From assembly GCA_963790505.1 (NCBI GenBank), contig CAWBOT010000004.1, positions 682,001 through 746,000 of the forward strand: a DNA stretch of 64,000 nucleotides, read 5' to 3'. The notes under the pieces are model-generated. The model was not told the origin of the DNA and ran no database searches. It saw only the letters and a program-made list of their open reading frames with translations. Shown here piece after piece: positions 15,643 through 24,463 of the stretch. The translations under genes and the position numbers were made by a program. This DNA comes from Acidisarcina sp963790505 (GTDB lineage: Bacteria; Acidobacteriota; Terriglobia; Terriglobales; Acidobacteriaceae). The stretch's first letter is position 1, and every line of letters starts with the position of its first letter.

Positions 15643-16629
15643 CGGTCTTCCGTCGGCGGCGGCGATTAAATCTCCAGGGTGCAGACCTGCTAAGTCAGCA
15701 GAGGAGCCTGGCGTTACATCCTCAAGGATGAGGCCCGAGCTATCCGAAAGCCCTAATGCCGATGCCAAAGCGGGGCTGATCGAAGTGACACTGATTCCAA
15801 GAGTGCCGCGCCGAACGTGCCCGATCGTCCGGAGTTGCTCATAAACAAATGCCAGAGTCTTCGAAGGTATTGAAAAGCCGACTCCCTCGTTTCCACCGGA
15901 CTGTGAGGCGATCAAAGTATTCATTCCGATGACCTCGCCCTGTATATTCACCAGCGGACCGCCGGAATTGCCTGGATTGATAGAGGCATCCGTCTGCAAG
16001 TAGATAACCGGACTGTTGACACTTAATTGACGCTGCGTTGAGCTGATCACACCAAGCGTAACCGTGTTCTCTAATCCCAGTGGACTGCCGAACGCCAATC
16101 CGATCTGGCCAACCCGGACCAAATCTGAATCGGCAAGGGTGAGAGCTCTAAGATTCTTCGCATCAACCTGGATCAGCGCGATATCGGTCAGGGCGTCTAG
16201 TCCGACGATCCTTGCCTTCAAACGATGCATATCGCTGGGAAGAAATGACGGCTGATTTGGATGGTCGTATATTGTCACCTGGATAGAGGTAGAGTGCTCG
16301 ACCACATGCGCATTTGTAAGGATCAAGCCGTCCGGGCTCACGATAATCCCAGAACCCACGCTGCTCTCGCGCGCGACCAGCGAAATAGCGGGTGAATTTG
16401 GATCGTGAATGGAAGCCAATCCACTAACTTCGATCTTCACGACGGAGGGTGATATTCGATCAGCAAGCGCCTGCAACTCATCGTTTAGCCCGGCAAGTTC
16501 ATGAATTGCAGACTGCGGCGAAACAGCGACTGTCCTGGAAGATTGACCCAGACTGACCGAGGCCAGAGTAAATGCAAGGCAAACCGATCTTCTCCTAAGA
16601 TGGCAAATAATCAATGGCGGATCCTCCAT
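15643..16629 (-). pseudogene. HtrA/DegP-like serine protease gene, 5' part, interrupted by IS
   Basis: Encodes a signal peptide (MEDPPLIICHLRRRSVCLAF, then TLASVSLGQ), a trypsin-like protease domain and the first PDZ domain of a periplasmic quality-control protease. The catalytic triad is visible: H in ILTNAHVVEH, D in ALTDIALIQV and S in NPGNSGGPL. The PDZ follows with VRRGTLGISVTSI and GSSADLAGLHPGDLIAAADG. It runs into the IS after GRPIV and ends a few codons later. ATG 16629 is chosen because the signal peptide starts there; the frame is open upstream to 16800. The truncated product keeps the whole protease domain and might still be active. Confidence 0.88.
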
Positions 16630-16881
16630 GGCAGACCCAAGTCTGACGATGAGATGCAATCGCCGATAGCAAAATCCAGGCGGCCACGGGCTATTCTCTC
16701 CGATTAGTCTCCCCGCATCCAAGCGCAGCCCTATTGGAAATAAGATTCCCTTCAACGCAACACTAGGAGACGTGCAATCTTCGATCAATTCATTTGTCAC
16801 ACAAGACTGCCTGACCGGCTCTATACTCAGCTGTTCGGTCGGGGTGGGTGGGGAATGTAGTCCTCGTCACCGGGGGTAGGG

Positions 16882-17838
16882 ATGACGCGAGTATGCCTAT
16901 GGCTCAGCCTTGCAATCCTCTCAACCGTCGGCATTCGGGCGCAGACGGCCCAGATTGCAACAGGAGTCCACGTTCCCGCTCTGGTAGAGCTCAAGTCCGG
17001 GGAGATCGCATATGATCTGGTCGCCGACGATTTCACCATTCAAGACAATGGCAGTCCGCAAAAAGTAACCCTGAACGAAGAGTTAAGCCCCAAGCCTCTC
17101 TCTGTATTGTTACTGATCCAGATCGGAAGGAGCGGCGGAGCTCAACTGAGCAAAATTGCTCGCCTTGACGATCTTCTCGACAGCATTGTCACCAGCCCGA
17201 AAGATGAGATAGCTGTATTAACATTCGATAGCCACGTACACGTCATTCAGCCGTTCAGCGCCGACCAGGACAAGACGTCAAGTTCTCTTGCATCTCTTCG
17301 GGGCGGCGACACGGGAGCGGCGTTGTTTGATGCCATCCACGCGGCTATCAGCACGATTCGTACGGCTCAGTCTAACAGTCGGCGAATCATTGTCCTCATC
17401 TCCGGCGAACATGATCATGGGAGCAACGCCTCCGATCCCGAATCCTTGATCCAAGACGTTTCGTCTGTCAATGCCTCAATCTACGCATTTTCATTCTCGG
17501 CCAACAGCCAGAACCCCTTCAAGCGTCTGGAGTCTATTAACCCACTGGCCATGACATTAAGTGCCATGCAAAAGAATCCGGCGGAAGCCTTAACGAGCCT
17601 CACTGGAGGAGAGTTTCATCGCTTCGATAGTGAAAAGCGTTTCGAACAAACATTAGCTGATACCGCAAACCATATCCACAATCGATATAACTTGACCTTC
17701 CAACCGAGCAATCCGCAGCCAGGATTCCACGCATTGACGGTGCAGGTACGGCAGGGACAAGGAAATGTGGTGTCGGCACGGAGTGGGTACTGGCAATCGT
17801 CGGAGAGCCCATCTGGCAGCGCCGGCGGTTCACAATGA
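16882..17838 (+). CDS. Secreted VWA-domain protein with altered MIDAS
   Basis: A 318-residue protein with a Sec signal peptide (MTRVCLWLSLAILSTVGIRA) and a von Willebrand A domain of the kind common in acidobacterial exported proteins: N-terminal beta segment ending in VADDFTIQDNGSPQKV, then the VWA fold. The usual metal-ion motif DxSxS reads LLIQIGRSGGA here, with Q in place of the aspartate, so metal-dependent ligand binding is doubtful. The C-terminus has NRYNLTFQPSNPQPGFHALT, a pattern usual at the end of this family. Its stop overlaps the next gene's start by four bases. It is divergent from the HtrA-like gene. Confidence 0.8.
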   Translation: MTRVCLWLSLAILSTVGIRAQTAQIATGVHVPALVELKSGEIAYDLVADDFTIQDNGSPQKVTLNEELSPKPLSVLLLIQIGRSGGAQLSKIARLDDLLDSIVTSPKDEIAVLTFDSHVHVIQPFSADQDKTSSSLASLRGGDTGAALFDAIHAAISTIRTAQSNSRRIIVLISGEHDHGSNASDPESLIQDVSSVNASIYAFSFSANSQNPFKRLESINPLAMTLSAMQKNPAEALTSLTGGEFHRFDSEKRFEQTLADTANHIHNRYNLTFQPSNPQPGFHALTVQVRQGQGNVVSARSGYWQSSESPSGSAGGSQ

Positions 17839-18329
17839 TCGTTAGGATGCCAAGGTGTGCTTCGATGCGCGGCGCGGTATCAGAGACACAGCGGACGCTT
17901 TTGGAGACAGGGGCGAACACTAAGCGTGGGGCTTTGGCTGAACGCAAAGCACAAGTGCTCTCAGGGACAACTTATCTGAGCAGGCTTATGTCGAGGCCAT
18001 GCAACCTAGGCTTGATGGTATTGGCAGTTACAGTGGCGCTGTGGGGCATTAGCTATAAGCTGTCACTCTACCAGGCCGCACGAAATCATACTGCTCCGGT
18101 TAACGTTGCGAAGCTATGGGTTGATTCTCGGCCAGATCCCGTGCCCTCACAAAGCGTTGGAGATGTATCGCCATCTCATTCGCCGAGCCCATTCTTACCA
18201 GCGAGCCCACGGCCGTCGGGTCAGTTGGCTACTGAATCGGCATGTCACACCACCATAACATACGCCGTAAAGCGCAATTTCAGCTCTCGAATGGCGACCC
18301 TGCGATCGCCTCCTCTACAACATTGCTAA
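17835..18329 (+). CDS. Small membrane protein with WG-x-x-YKLSLY motif
   Basis: A protein of up to 164 residues overlapping the VWA gene stop by four bases (ATGA). One hydrophobic segment near residues 55-72 (LGLMVLAVTVALWGI) is followed by SYKLSLYQAARNH, then a Pro/Ser-rich tail. The WG..YKLSLY motif recurs in the protein at 36822-37220 and, more loosely, after the first helix of the cytochrome at 19518-20336. The real start could be the internal methionine at residue 52. I do not recognise a described family. Confidence 0.6.
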   Translation: MIVRMPRCASMRGAVSETQRTLLETGANTKRGALAERKAQVLSGTTYLSRLMSRPCNLGLMVLAVTVALWGISYKLSLYQAARNHTAPVNVAKLWVDSRPDPVPSQSVGDVSPSHSPSPFLPASPRPSGQLATESACHTTITYAVKRNFSSRMATLRSPPLQHC

Positions 18330-18421
18330 GGAAGTTTTCGAAGCGAGGACTGTTTGAGGTTTCATTTTGTGAAACCTCGAACGGTTCATTCCAGTAATGC
18401 TCGTTTACAAAGAGGTGTTCC

Positions 18422-18901
18422 ATGTCTCTCATCCTGATACTGATTGCGATCCCTGTCGCGGGTTTCGTCTACATTGTTTACGGAATTGCTAACAGGGGTT
18501 CGAAAGTAAGCTCGACCCGCCTTCCTTCTGCTATCCCTCTACCCGGGAGTAAGTTCACCCCACCAAACCACCGGGCTGGAAAGCCACGAAATAAAGTCAG
18601 AGTGGAGTGGATTTCACCGAGGGAGCTAGGTGTCTTAGCGTTAAAGCCTGAGGATGTACTTTTTATCGATTTAAGGTCCGACGGTAAGCAGACTTTGTTG
18701 CCATTCGTCCCACCAGATATCTTGTGCCTCGATCCTAATCACCTTTCGGATGTATTACCGTGGCTGCCCTCTACGACCAGCGTTGTTCTGTTTGGCGGTC
18801 TGGAGTCTTGTACGTCATTAGTAAGGGCGGTCCGCAATGTTTCTCGGTGCGCCGCTATATATGTACTTCCGTCGAACTCATTGCAATCGAAAGTCGCCTA
18901 A
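18422..18901 (+). CDS. Membrane-anchored rhodanese-like protein lacking the catalytic cysteine
   Basis: A 159-residue protein with an N-terminal membrane helix (LILILIAIPVAGFVYIVYG) and a C-terminal rhodanese-like domain. The domain shows ISPRELGVLALKPEDVLFID, where active enzymes have the LIDVR segment, but the position of the sulfur-carrying cysteine reads VVLFGGLESCTSL. It is therefore probably a binding or structural domain, not a sulfurtransferase. The rhodanese assignment is tentative because the domain is short. It is followed by a receiver-like protein on the same strand. Confidence 0.6.
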   Translation: MSLILILIAIPVAGFVYIVYGIANRGSKVSSTRLPSAIPLPGSKFTPPNHRAGKPRNKVRVEWISPRELGVLALKPEDVLFIDLRSDGKQTLLPFVPPDILCLDPNHLSDVLPWLPSTTSVVLFGGLESCTSLVRAVRNVSRCAAIYVLPSNSLQSKVA

Positions 18902-18971
18902 ATGCGTGAGCAAACAACCATCCACAGCGGCTCCGCAGGTCAGGCTCATCCTGCCGTAGTGAGGTACTCGC

Positions 18972-19436
18972 ATGAGCGGTACTCTTCGTGTGCCGTATAT
19001 CGGTGAAGTGGGACCTCTCCATATTGCTAATAGTACTTTCCTCAAAAAGCACGGATGCGTGCTTGTTCCCGTAACAGGCTACCTGGAGCTGTCCGCACTC
19101 TTAAAGTCTGAGGCCTTTGAGATCGTTGTTCTCCACAACACGCTGTCCGTTGATGAGGTGAGAGAGGTGGGGCAACTGGTTCGTCGGCGACGCCCCTCAG
19201 CGCGCATCCTAATGATCCGAAAGGACGCCTGGAACGTTGACGACGTGCTCTATGACCACCGGTTGGGACCCGAAGCCAAACCCGATTTGTTACTGGCGAC
19301 CATAGAGCATTTGATAGGCCGGAGTATCGAGAGTCTGCCCCAGGAACGGTGTCGTATTACGAAACCGTTCGGCGCAGATGAAGTGTCTTCGGATCGAATT
19401 CGGTTCAAGCCGCGTATATCGAAGAGGCAGGCTTGA
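18972..19436 (+). CDS. Response-regulator-receiver-like protein
   Basis: A 154-residue cytoplasmic protein with an alternating alpha/beta pattern like a REC domain: GCVLVPVTGYLELSALLKSE, then FEIVVLHNTLSVDEVREVG and ARILMIRKDAWNVDD. A clear acidic pocket and phosphorylatable aspartate are lacking; the equivalent position reads VVLHNTL. The C-terminus is basic and may be disordered. The similarity is structural and weak, so it could be a pseudo-receiver. A small uncharacterised family is equally possible. Confidence 0.5.
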   Translation: MSGTLRVPYIGEVGPLHIANSTFLKKHGCVLVPVTGYLELSALLKSEAFEIVVLHNTLSVDEVREVGQLVRRRRPSARILMIRKDAWNVDDVLYDHRLGPEAKPDLLLATIEHLIGRSIESLPQERCRITKPFGADEVSSDRIRFKPRISKRQA

Positions 19437-19517
19437 GGTGATAGAGACCGGAAATTCGGTGCCAAGCGATTTCAATTGTTCACCATCACTTCCACCGAAA
19501 GCCTTTTCCATACTGCC

Positions 19518-20336
19518 CTAATACTGGCTATAAGCCTTGTTGAACACCGGTCGTGGCTGATTGTGAATGAAGGCCGACACGTCATAGGCCTCTTGAGGGC
19601 TCAGGATGCCGGGCCGATTCTGCGGCATGTTGTGCTGAACAAATGCTGCCATTTTTCGGATGCCGTGCATTCCGGCACCGTCATTGAACGAGTCGGGGCC
19701 CCAGACTGGCGGGAACTGCGGCTCGATTCCTTCGCCGTGCTCTCCATGACAGCCCGCACATTGCGCTGCGTAGACCGTTGCCCCATTCCTAGGGTCAGGC
19801 TGAAGATCGGGAAGCACAACCAAGCCTCTACCTAAATAAGGTCTTCGGCTTGGCTCCGGTTGCGAGAGCCAGGTGATGTAATCCACCAGAGACTGCATTT
19901 CTGGCCCCTTATAGTCGAGAGGGCTGCCGTTCTCGCTTCGCACGAAGCATTCCTGAATACGGTCTTTGAGCGAAATGACGCGCCCAGCCCGAAGATTGAA
20001 CATTGGGAAAAGTGCAGGCAGACCGACCATGGGCGATGCAAACGGCTGAATACCACCTTCGGCATGACAATTCGCACAGCTCACCTTCGCGCCTGTGTAC
20101 TGTGACGCATAACGCGGCGTCTCATCGAACAGCAGAGCGCCGCGGCGTATGCTCTCGCCGTGAGGCGTATCGGGAATGGTGCTTTCCTCTGGAGGTTTCC
20201 ACGCTGCTCCGACACCAGCGCGGGGAGCAGCCCAATAGAGCGAAAGGCTCTTCACATGCAGGCCAATCACGATGGTGCCAGCATAGACGGCCGCGACAAA
20301 CAGGCTTACCGCAACGGTTGACTTTCTAAGCATCAT
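19518..20336 (-). CDS. Diheme cytochrome c, TsdA-like (thiosulfate dehydrogenase family)
   Basis: A 272-residue periplasmic protein anchored by an N-terminal helix (residues 8-27). It has two heme-binding motifs, CANCH near residue 88 and CAGCH near 193, each in its own cytochrome c domain. The segment DRIQECFVRSENGSPLDYKG followed by LVDYITWLS is characteristic of TsdA/SoxAX-like proteins, which oxidise thiosulfate to tetrathionate or run the reverse. It is the last gene of a minus-strand sulfur operon and overlaps the binding-protein gene by four bases. Direction of catalysis and exact substrate are not decided by sequence. Confidence 0.78.
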   Translation of the reverse strand: MMLRKSTVAVSLFVAAVYAGTIVIGLHVKSLSLYWAAPRAGVGAAWKPPEESTIPDTPHGESIRRGALLFDETPRYASQYTGAKVSCANCHAEGGIQPFASPMVGLPALFPMFNLRAGRVISLKDRIQECFVRSENGSPLDYKGPEMQSLVDYITWLSQPEPSRRPYLGRGLVVLPDLQPDPRNGATVYAAQCAGCHGEHGEGIEPQFPPVWGPDSFNDGAGMHGIRKMAAFVQHNMPQNRPGILSPQEAYDVSAFIHNQPRPVFNKAYSQY

Positions 20337-21274
20337 TGCGCGTGATCAGGGATGTATGGTTTGAACCCAAATTCACCGTATGCGGCCTGCGCGTCGGGGG
20401 TTTGCAGATAGGCTAACCATTCCTTTGCGGCTGAAGGGTGTGGTGCCCCGCGCATCATCCCTGCTGCGTAAACTGCGGTAACGTTGTCCTCTTCGGGAAT
20501 GACTATACCGCTGATCGCGTTGCCAAGTTTTTGCTGGAAGCGAACCTCGGATGCCCAGACAACTCCTGCATCGCTCTTACCTTGAAAGATCCACATCGGC
20601 GTCTGCCGATGGTGAACCTGGGTTAGATGCGTAGTTCCGGCTTGCAATTTAGCTTCATAGACGACATGGGCAAGAGAATCACCGCCGGCCTTTCGCAAGG
20701 AATCCGATATCTGCCGTGCAACCCCCTCCGTCTCCGGATTCGGCATGGCCAGGCGAATCGATGGAGAGGCGAGGTCTTGAAGAGTTTTAATTCCTTTTGG
20801 ATTTCCTTCGGCGATCATGATCTCAAGTTTATTGGTCGTATATCGTATGACGTGTTCCACGGTACCTTGCTTTTGCATGGAGTCGAGTACCGTGGCCCCG
20901 GCCTCGTAGATATCGGGCACGGCGCGAAGGGTCAAGTTGCCCAGAGTGATAGTGTCGTTCTGCTCGATTTGTTTACGCAGGACACCCGGCGGCAGCGTTT
21001 CGTAGAAAATGTGACCGGCGAGTTCAGGATGCTGTTTCTCAAAGCCGGCGATCAGCCTGGGCATCACAAAGAATTGATTGCCACCTACAAACAAAACAAG
21101 CTTTGCATCCTGCAGGTTACCGTGCAGGTCTGGAATGTTGTCGATATCGTCGACGCGAAACACGAAGCCCTTATCCTGAGCGGGGTCGTTCGCACCTTTG
21201 CTCCAGGGCGGAATGGACTGACCCATCGCCCCGATAGAAAGTAATAACAAAATCCCGATGCCCGGAACTCTCAT
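20333..21274 (-). CDS. ModA-like periplasmic substrate-binding protein without an ABC transporter
   Basis: A 313-residue exported protein with a signal peptide (MRVPGIGILLLLSIGAMGQ) and a type II periplasmic binding fold. Family features include LVLFVGGNQFFVMPRLIAGF, the hinge region with LASPSIRLAMPNPETEGVA, SDAGVVWASEVRF and AKEWLAYLQTPDAQAAYGEF, the usual C-terminal pattern of molybdate/sulfate-type binding proteins. No permease or ATPase gene is in the window. It lies between the Tat/DsrE-like gene and the TsdA-like gene, so it may bind an oxyanion such as thiosulfate, sulfite or sulfate, perhaps as a carrier or sensor. That role is inferred from position. Confidence 0.75.
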   Translation of the reverse strand: MRVPGIGILLLLSIGAMGQSIPPWSKGANDPAQDKGFVFRVDDIDNIPDLHGNLQDAKLVLFVGGNQFFVMPRLIAGFEKQHPELAGHIFYETLPPGVLRKQIEQNDTITLGNLTLRAVPDIYEAGATVLDSMQKQGTVEHVIRYTTNKLEIMIAEGNPKGIKTLQDLASPSIRLAMPNPETEGVARQISDSLRKAGGDSLAHVVYEAKLQAGTTHLTQVHHRQTPMWIFQGKSDAGVVWASEVRFQQKLGNAISGIVIPEEDNVTAVYAAGMMRGAPHPSAAKEWLAYLQTPDAQAAYGEFGFKPYIPDHAQ

Positions 21275-21288
21275 GAGTCTGCCCTCCG

Positions 21289-21987
21289 CTACACGGTTAT
21301 GTACGTGTAGTGACCCTCAGACTGGAGGAGTGAGATAGCTGCCACCATGGAAGGAACTATTAATATGCCTGGCAGTGTGTGTGCCTGCAGATCCTGAACG
21401 ATCCGCTCAGCCGAATCGGTCAGTGAATACTGCTTTACGAGGACCCGTGCTTGCTCTTCGGTTGCTGTATGACAACTCAGAAATTGCACTCCCCTGCTTT
21501 GCAGCGCCTGCATACCAGTGTCCTGGAAGACCGAAGTCCGGTCATTTGGATCTTTCGAATCACTTGAGGCCTTCGGGTAATAAATGTTGCGCACGGCAGG
21601 TTTCCCGGTTTTCGGATCTGTCACCTTCAGCCATTCGCCGAGGCGGTATTTCTCCCACATCGAATCGTCGAAGTTCAGCATGTTGGAAGGTCCATGCATC
21701 GCTCATACGACCTTGACGGCGTCCGCCGGAATGCTGAATCCGAAGTGCAAGCCATTGAGTGAATTCTTGATATTGTTGAGAAACTGCCCATCACCGATGG
21801 GCCTAATGTCATAAACCTGCTTTGCCCGCGCGGAGTGTCTTAGCAGGCTGTCGAAGTCGGCAAATTTCCAGTCTGCACGCGTGTATACCAACTGCGCTTG
21901 AGCGGTCGCAAGCGGTAGTGCTGACACTCCCAGGGCGGCCATTCCCGATCCGACGGCCCCTACGAATGATCTACGAGTCAAAGCCAT
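21289..21987 (-). pseudogene. Tat-exported DsrE-like protein, interrupted by an in-frame TGA
   Basis: Two pieces in the same frame. The first 94 codons start with a twin-arginine signal (TRRSFVGAVGSGMAALG), then read FHFGFSIPADAVKVV-like sequence (GLHFGFSIPADAVKVV) to a TGA at 21703-21705. Translation resumes after one codon at ATG 21699 with MHGPSNMLNFDDSMWEKY and runs 136 residues to 21289. The C-terminal VQFLSCHTATEEQARVL and LLQSEGHYTYITV resemble the DsrE/F fold, whose cysteine can carry sulfur. The whole would be about 232 residues. The TGA is probably a nonsense mutation or sequence error; reinitiation at 21699 would give a cytoplasmic C-terminal piece. Confidence 0.72.
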
Positions 21988-22062
21988 ACTATGCGTTCCC
22001 TCTTATCTTCCGTCTGGTTGTGCAATGTTTGAAACTTCTCGCCCTAATCAGCAGGCTCCTGG

Positions 22063-22614
22063 TTATTCATGCATGGCATCGTTTGCATACCGGTTCATCA
22101 GCGGCTGCGGTATCAAGCCGCTCACTGAATGGACGACCTTTCCGGAGGAGCTGATGTAGTACGTTGTCGGCAATCCTATAATTTTGCCAAATGCATCCTC
22201 TATCGAGGCTGTCTCCCTGACAAGGGGATAGGTGCCACCGCGCTCCGCCATAAAATCACGGGCCTCACTGTATTGCTCCGAATCTGCAACTACGCCCACC
22301 ACCAGCAGGTCTTTAGGGTGCTCTGTCTGGAGTTTTTCAAGCCACGGCGTTTCGATCCGGCATGGCGGGCACCATGGCGCCCAGAAATTGAGGACAATCG
22401 CCCTGCCATGAATCAGCGGCAGCGGTATAGGGGATCTATCCAGTTGCGAAAGGCCCAGTGCTTCAACGTTGATTTGCTTCGGTGATTTGATGATCTGCAT
22501 TCGAAGGTATCGATAAGAAAGGAAACCAAGAACGAGCAACGCCGGGATTCGCTTGACCCATCGCTTTACCTTAAGGTTTCGATCTTTGGGCGTCGTGCTT
22601 GGCGATCCCTCCAT
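22063..22614 (-). CDS. TlpA/ResA-like membrane-anchored thioredoxin
   Basis: A 183-residue protein with one N-terminal membrane helix (about residues 24-38) and a periplasmic thioredoxin-fold domain. The active site is NFWAPWCPPCRIETPWLEKL, with the conserved cis-proline later in GLPTTYYIS. Such proteins reduce disulfides or persulfides in the periplasm. It stands between DUF1634 and the Tat/DsrE-like gene in the sulfur operon, which suggests that it keeps a cysteine or persulfide carrier reduced. A role in cytochrome c maturation is a possible alternative because a c-type cytochrome is in the same operon. Confidence 0.85.
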   Translation of the reverse strand: MEGSPSTTPKDRNLKVKRWVKRIPALLVLGFLSYRYLRMQIIKSPKQINVEALGLSQLDRSPIPLPLIHGRAIVLNFWAPWCPPCRIETPWLEKLQTEHPKDLLVVGVVADSEQYSEARDFMAERGGTYPLVRETASIEDAFGKIIGLPTTYYISSSGKVVHSVSGLIPQPLMNRYANDAMHE

Positions 22615-22628
22615 ATCCAGCTCCTGTC

Positions 22629-23033
22629 TCAGTGCCAGATCAGGCCGGCGATCAACGTCAGCAGAACAATTCCGGAGATCGCGACGTAAAGGTAATCCCG
22701 CTCCGCAAAGAAAGCGAACACTGAAAAAGCGACCCGGGCGATTGGAGTTGCGATCAGCATAAGGATTCCAAATTGGATGATCGCGAGGTCGTGTCCGTGG
22801 AAGGCAGCCGCCGCTGTCCCTCCGATCGAGCTGAGGCCAGCGGGCACTCCTTTGAACTCCTTGAAATCGACCTCGGCTTGGCCGTGATGGATCAGGAACA
22901 GAACCCCCCCGAGCAGGATTACTGATGCCGAGGCCAACATGCCTACCCGGAGGAGGATGCCGATCCTTGCGTCGATAACACTGTCATCAGATCCGTCGTT
23001 GAGATGGGGTGAAGAAATACGCTGATCGGCCAT
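22629..23033 (-). CDS. DUF1634 integral membrane protein
   Basis: A 134-residue membrane protein with three hydrophobic segments (about residues 25-47, 80-107, 113-132) and the DUF1634 start DARIGILLRVGMLASASVIL. DUF1634 genes are regularly found next to TSUP/TauE exporters, and here its ATG follows the TauE stop without a gap. It probably works with that exporter as a partner subunit; the biochemical role of the family is not established. Confidence 0.82.
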   Translation of the reverse strand: MADQRISSPHLNDGSDDSVIDARIGILLRVGMLASASVILLGGVLFLIHHGQAEVDFKEFKGVPAGLSSIGGTAAAAFHGHDLAIIQFGILMLIATPIARVAFSVFAFFAERDYLYVAISGIVLLTLIAGLIWH

Positions 23034-23870
23034 TCAGAGCCTTCCCGTTAAACCGCTATAGATCATTTCGACGCCGAGCATCGCGATCACGATTGCAAAG
23101 ATGATTCGAATTGCCTGAACCTTGGCCCGAACCAGAAACTTCGCTCCAAGCAGTGAGCCGGCGAGCACTCCTAGCGTCACAGGCATCGCTATCGCGGGAT
23201 TGATATAGCCCCGGCTCAGATAAATGCCGGCACTTGCTGCGGCGGTAACGCCAATCATGAAATTGCTAGTGGTTGTGGATACCTTGAAGGGGATTAGCAT
23301 CGCCTCATCCATCGCGATCACTTTGACAGCGCCAGATCCGATGCCGAGAAGGCCGGAGAGTGTGCCGGCGCCAAACATCAGCCCGAACCCAAGAGGGACT
23401 CGGCGCACATGATACGGCTGTTTCTTGCCATCGAGCGGATATGTACCGTCCAGATGCAACATTGTCGCCAACCGGTCCTTCGGTTCATTCACCGGGGGCA
23501 GTTGCCGCTTGCGGGCGGAAATGGCGGATGAGAAAAGCAACACGGCCCCAAATATGATGGCGATTGCCTTGGTCGGTGTGTCGGTGGCGAGAAAAGCCCC
23601 GAAGATCGCACCCAAGGTGGTCGCAATTTCCAGGAACATGCCGATGCGGATATTGGAGAAGCCTTCCTTCACATAAGCGGCTGCCGAGCCAGAAGATGTC
23701 GCAATGACCGACACCAGGGACGCGCCGATCGCATAGTGGATATCGACCTTGAAGGCCAATGCGAGCAGCGGGACGATGACCACCCCTCCGCCTAGCCCTG
23801 TAAGCGATCCAAGAAAACCGGCAAGCAGGGAGGCCAGACAAATCAGTATTGAGAATTCGATTGCGTTCAT
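23034..23870 (-). CDS. TauE/SafE (TSUP) family transporter, probable sulfite exporter
   Basis: A 278-residue inner-membrane protein with about eight hydrophobic segments in two related halves. The family glycine motifs appear as GFLGSLTGLGGGVVIVPLLA in the first half and GTLSGLLGIGSGAVKV in the second. Members export sulfite, sulfoacetate or related organosulfur anions. With SQR and persulfide dioxygenase encoded on the other side of the shared intergenic region, sulfite made in the cytoplasm is a reasonable substrate. The assignment of sulfite is inferred from context. Confidence 0.88.
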   Translation of the reverse strand: MNAIEFSILICLASLLAGFLGSLTGLGGGVVIVPLLALAFKVDIHYAIGASLVSVIATSSGSAAAYVKEGFSNIRIGMFLEIATTLGAIFGAFLATDTPTKAIAIIFGAVLLFSSAISARKRQLPPVNEPKDRLATMLHLDGTYPLDGKKQPYHVRRVPLGFGLMFGAGTLSGLLGIGSGAVKVIAMDEAMLIPFKVSTTTSNFMIGVTAAASAGIYLSRGYINPAIAMPVTLGVLAGSLLGAKFLVRAKVQAIRIIFAIVIAMLGVEMIYSGLTGRL

Positions 23871-23899
23871 CTACCTGCCGCTGTGGAGAGAGTTGAGGT

Positions 23900-24463
23900 T
23901 CAGTTGGTGGAACGCGCGGGGTTTGTGGCAGGTCCGGAAATCCTGGATGCACGGTTCCAGGGCATCCTTGACAGCAGTATTCCCATGCCGCAAATGTCCG
24001 TCGCGCCGGCAAAGGTCAGGCCTGCACCCACGAATATGCAAAGATACAACCATCGCGCCGAGACTGTCAGAGCCAGTCCCGCCCCAACAAGAACCATCAA
24101 ACCTGCTCCGAATCTCACTTGTCGTTCCAACGACCAGCGACTCCGGGCAGTCGCAACCGTTGGAAGTCCGGTTGCAATCCAGGCTTTGGTACCGCCTTCG
24201 AGCACAGTCATGTCAGGATGCCGTGAGGCAAGCATCCGTTGAGCAATGGTCGCGCGGGTACCGCTCTGGCAGACGAGCACAAGCGTACTGGAAGCATCCA
24301 GATCCGCCACCCGGCTTTCGATCTGTTCCATCGGGATATTGATGGCCGCCGGAATGTGGCCTGCAGAAAATTCGCTCTGCGAACGAACGTCGACCAGCTG
24401 CATCCTGCGCTTTTCGTCGAGAGCGTGCTTTAGAAGCTGGGGTGACATCGTTATTTTGGCCAT
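23900..24463 (-). CDS. Rhodanese-DUF2892 membrane sulfurtransferase (YgaP-like)
   Basis: A 187-residue protein. Residues 5-105 form a rhodanese domain with LVDVRSQSEFSAGHIPAAIN and the active-site cysteine in LVLVCQSGTRATIAQRML. The C-terminal part holds two membrane helices with the DUF2892 pattern ERQVRFGAGLMVLVGAGLAL. This is the layout of E. coli YgaP, an inner-membrane sulfurtransferase facing the cytoplasm. It is the first gene of the minus-strand sulfur operon and could pass sulfane sulfur between the cytoplasmic oxidation enzymes and the membrane. Confidence 0.88.
   Translation of the reverse strand: MAKITMSPQLLKHALDEKRRMQLVDVRSQSEFSAGHIPAAINIPMEQIESRVADLDASSTLVLVCQSGTRATIAQRMLASRHPDMTVLEGGTKAWIATGLPTVATARSRWSLERQVRFGAGLMVLVGAGLALTVSARWLYLCIFVGAGLTFAGATDICGMGILLSRMPWNRASRISGPATNPARSTN

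Noticed and set aside
21697..21720. Selenocysteine codon in the Tat/DsrE-like gene
   Set aside because: The downstream hairpin is weak and no Sec machinery is visible in the window. It is kept only as an alternative explanation under the finding on the TGA.
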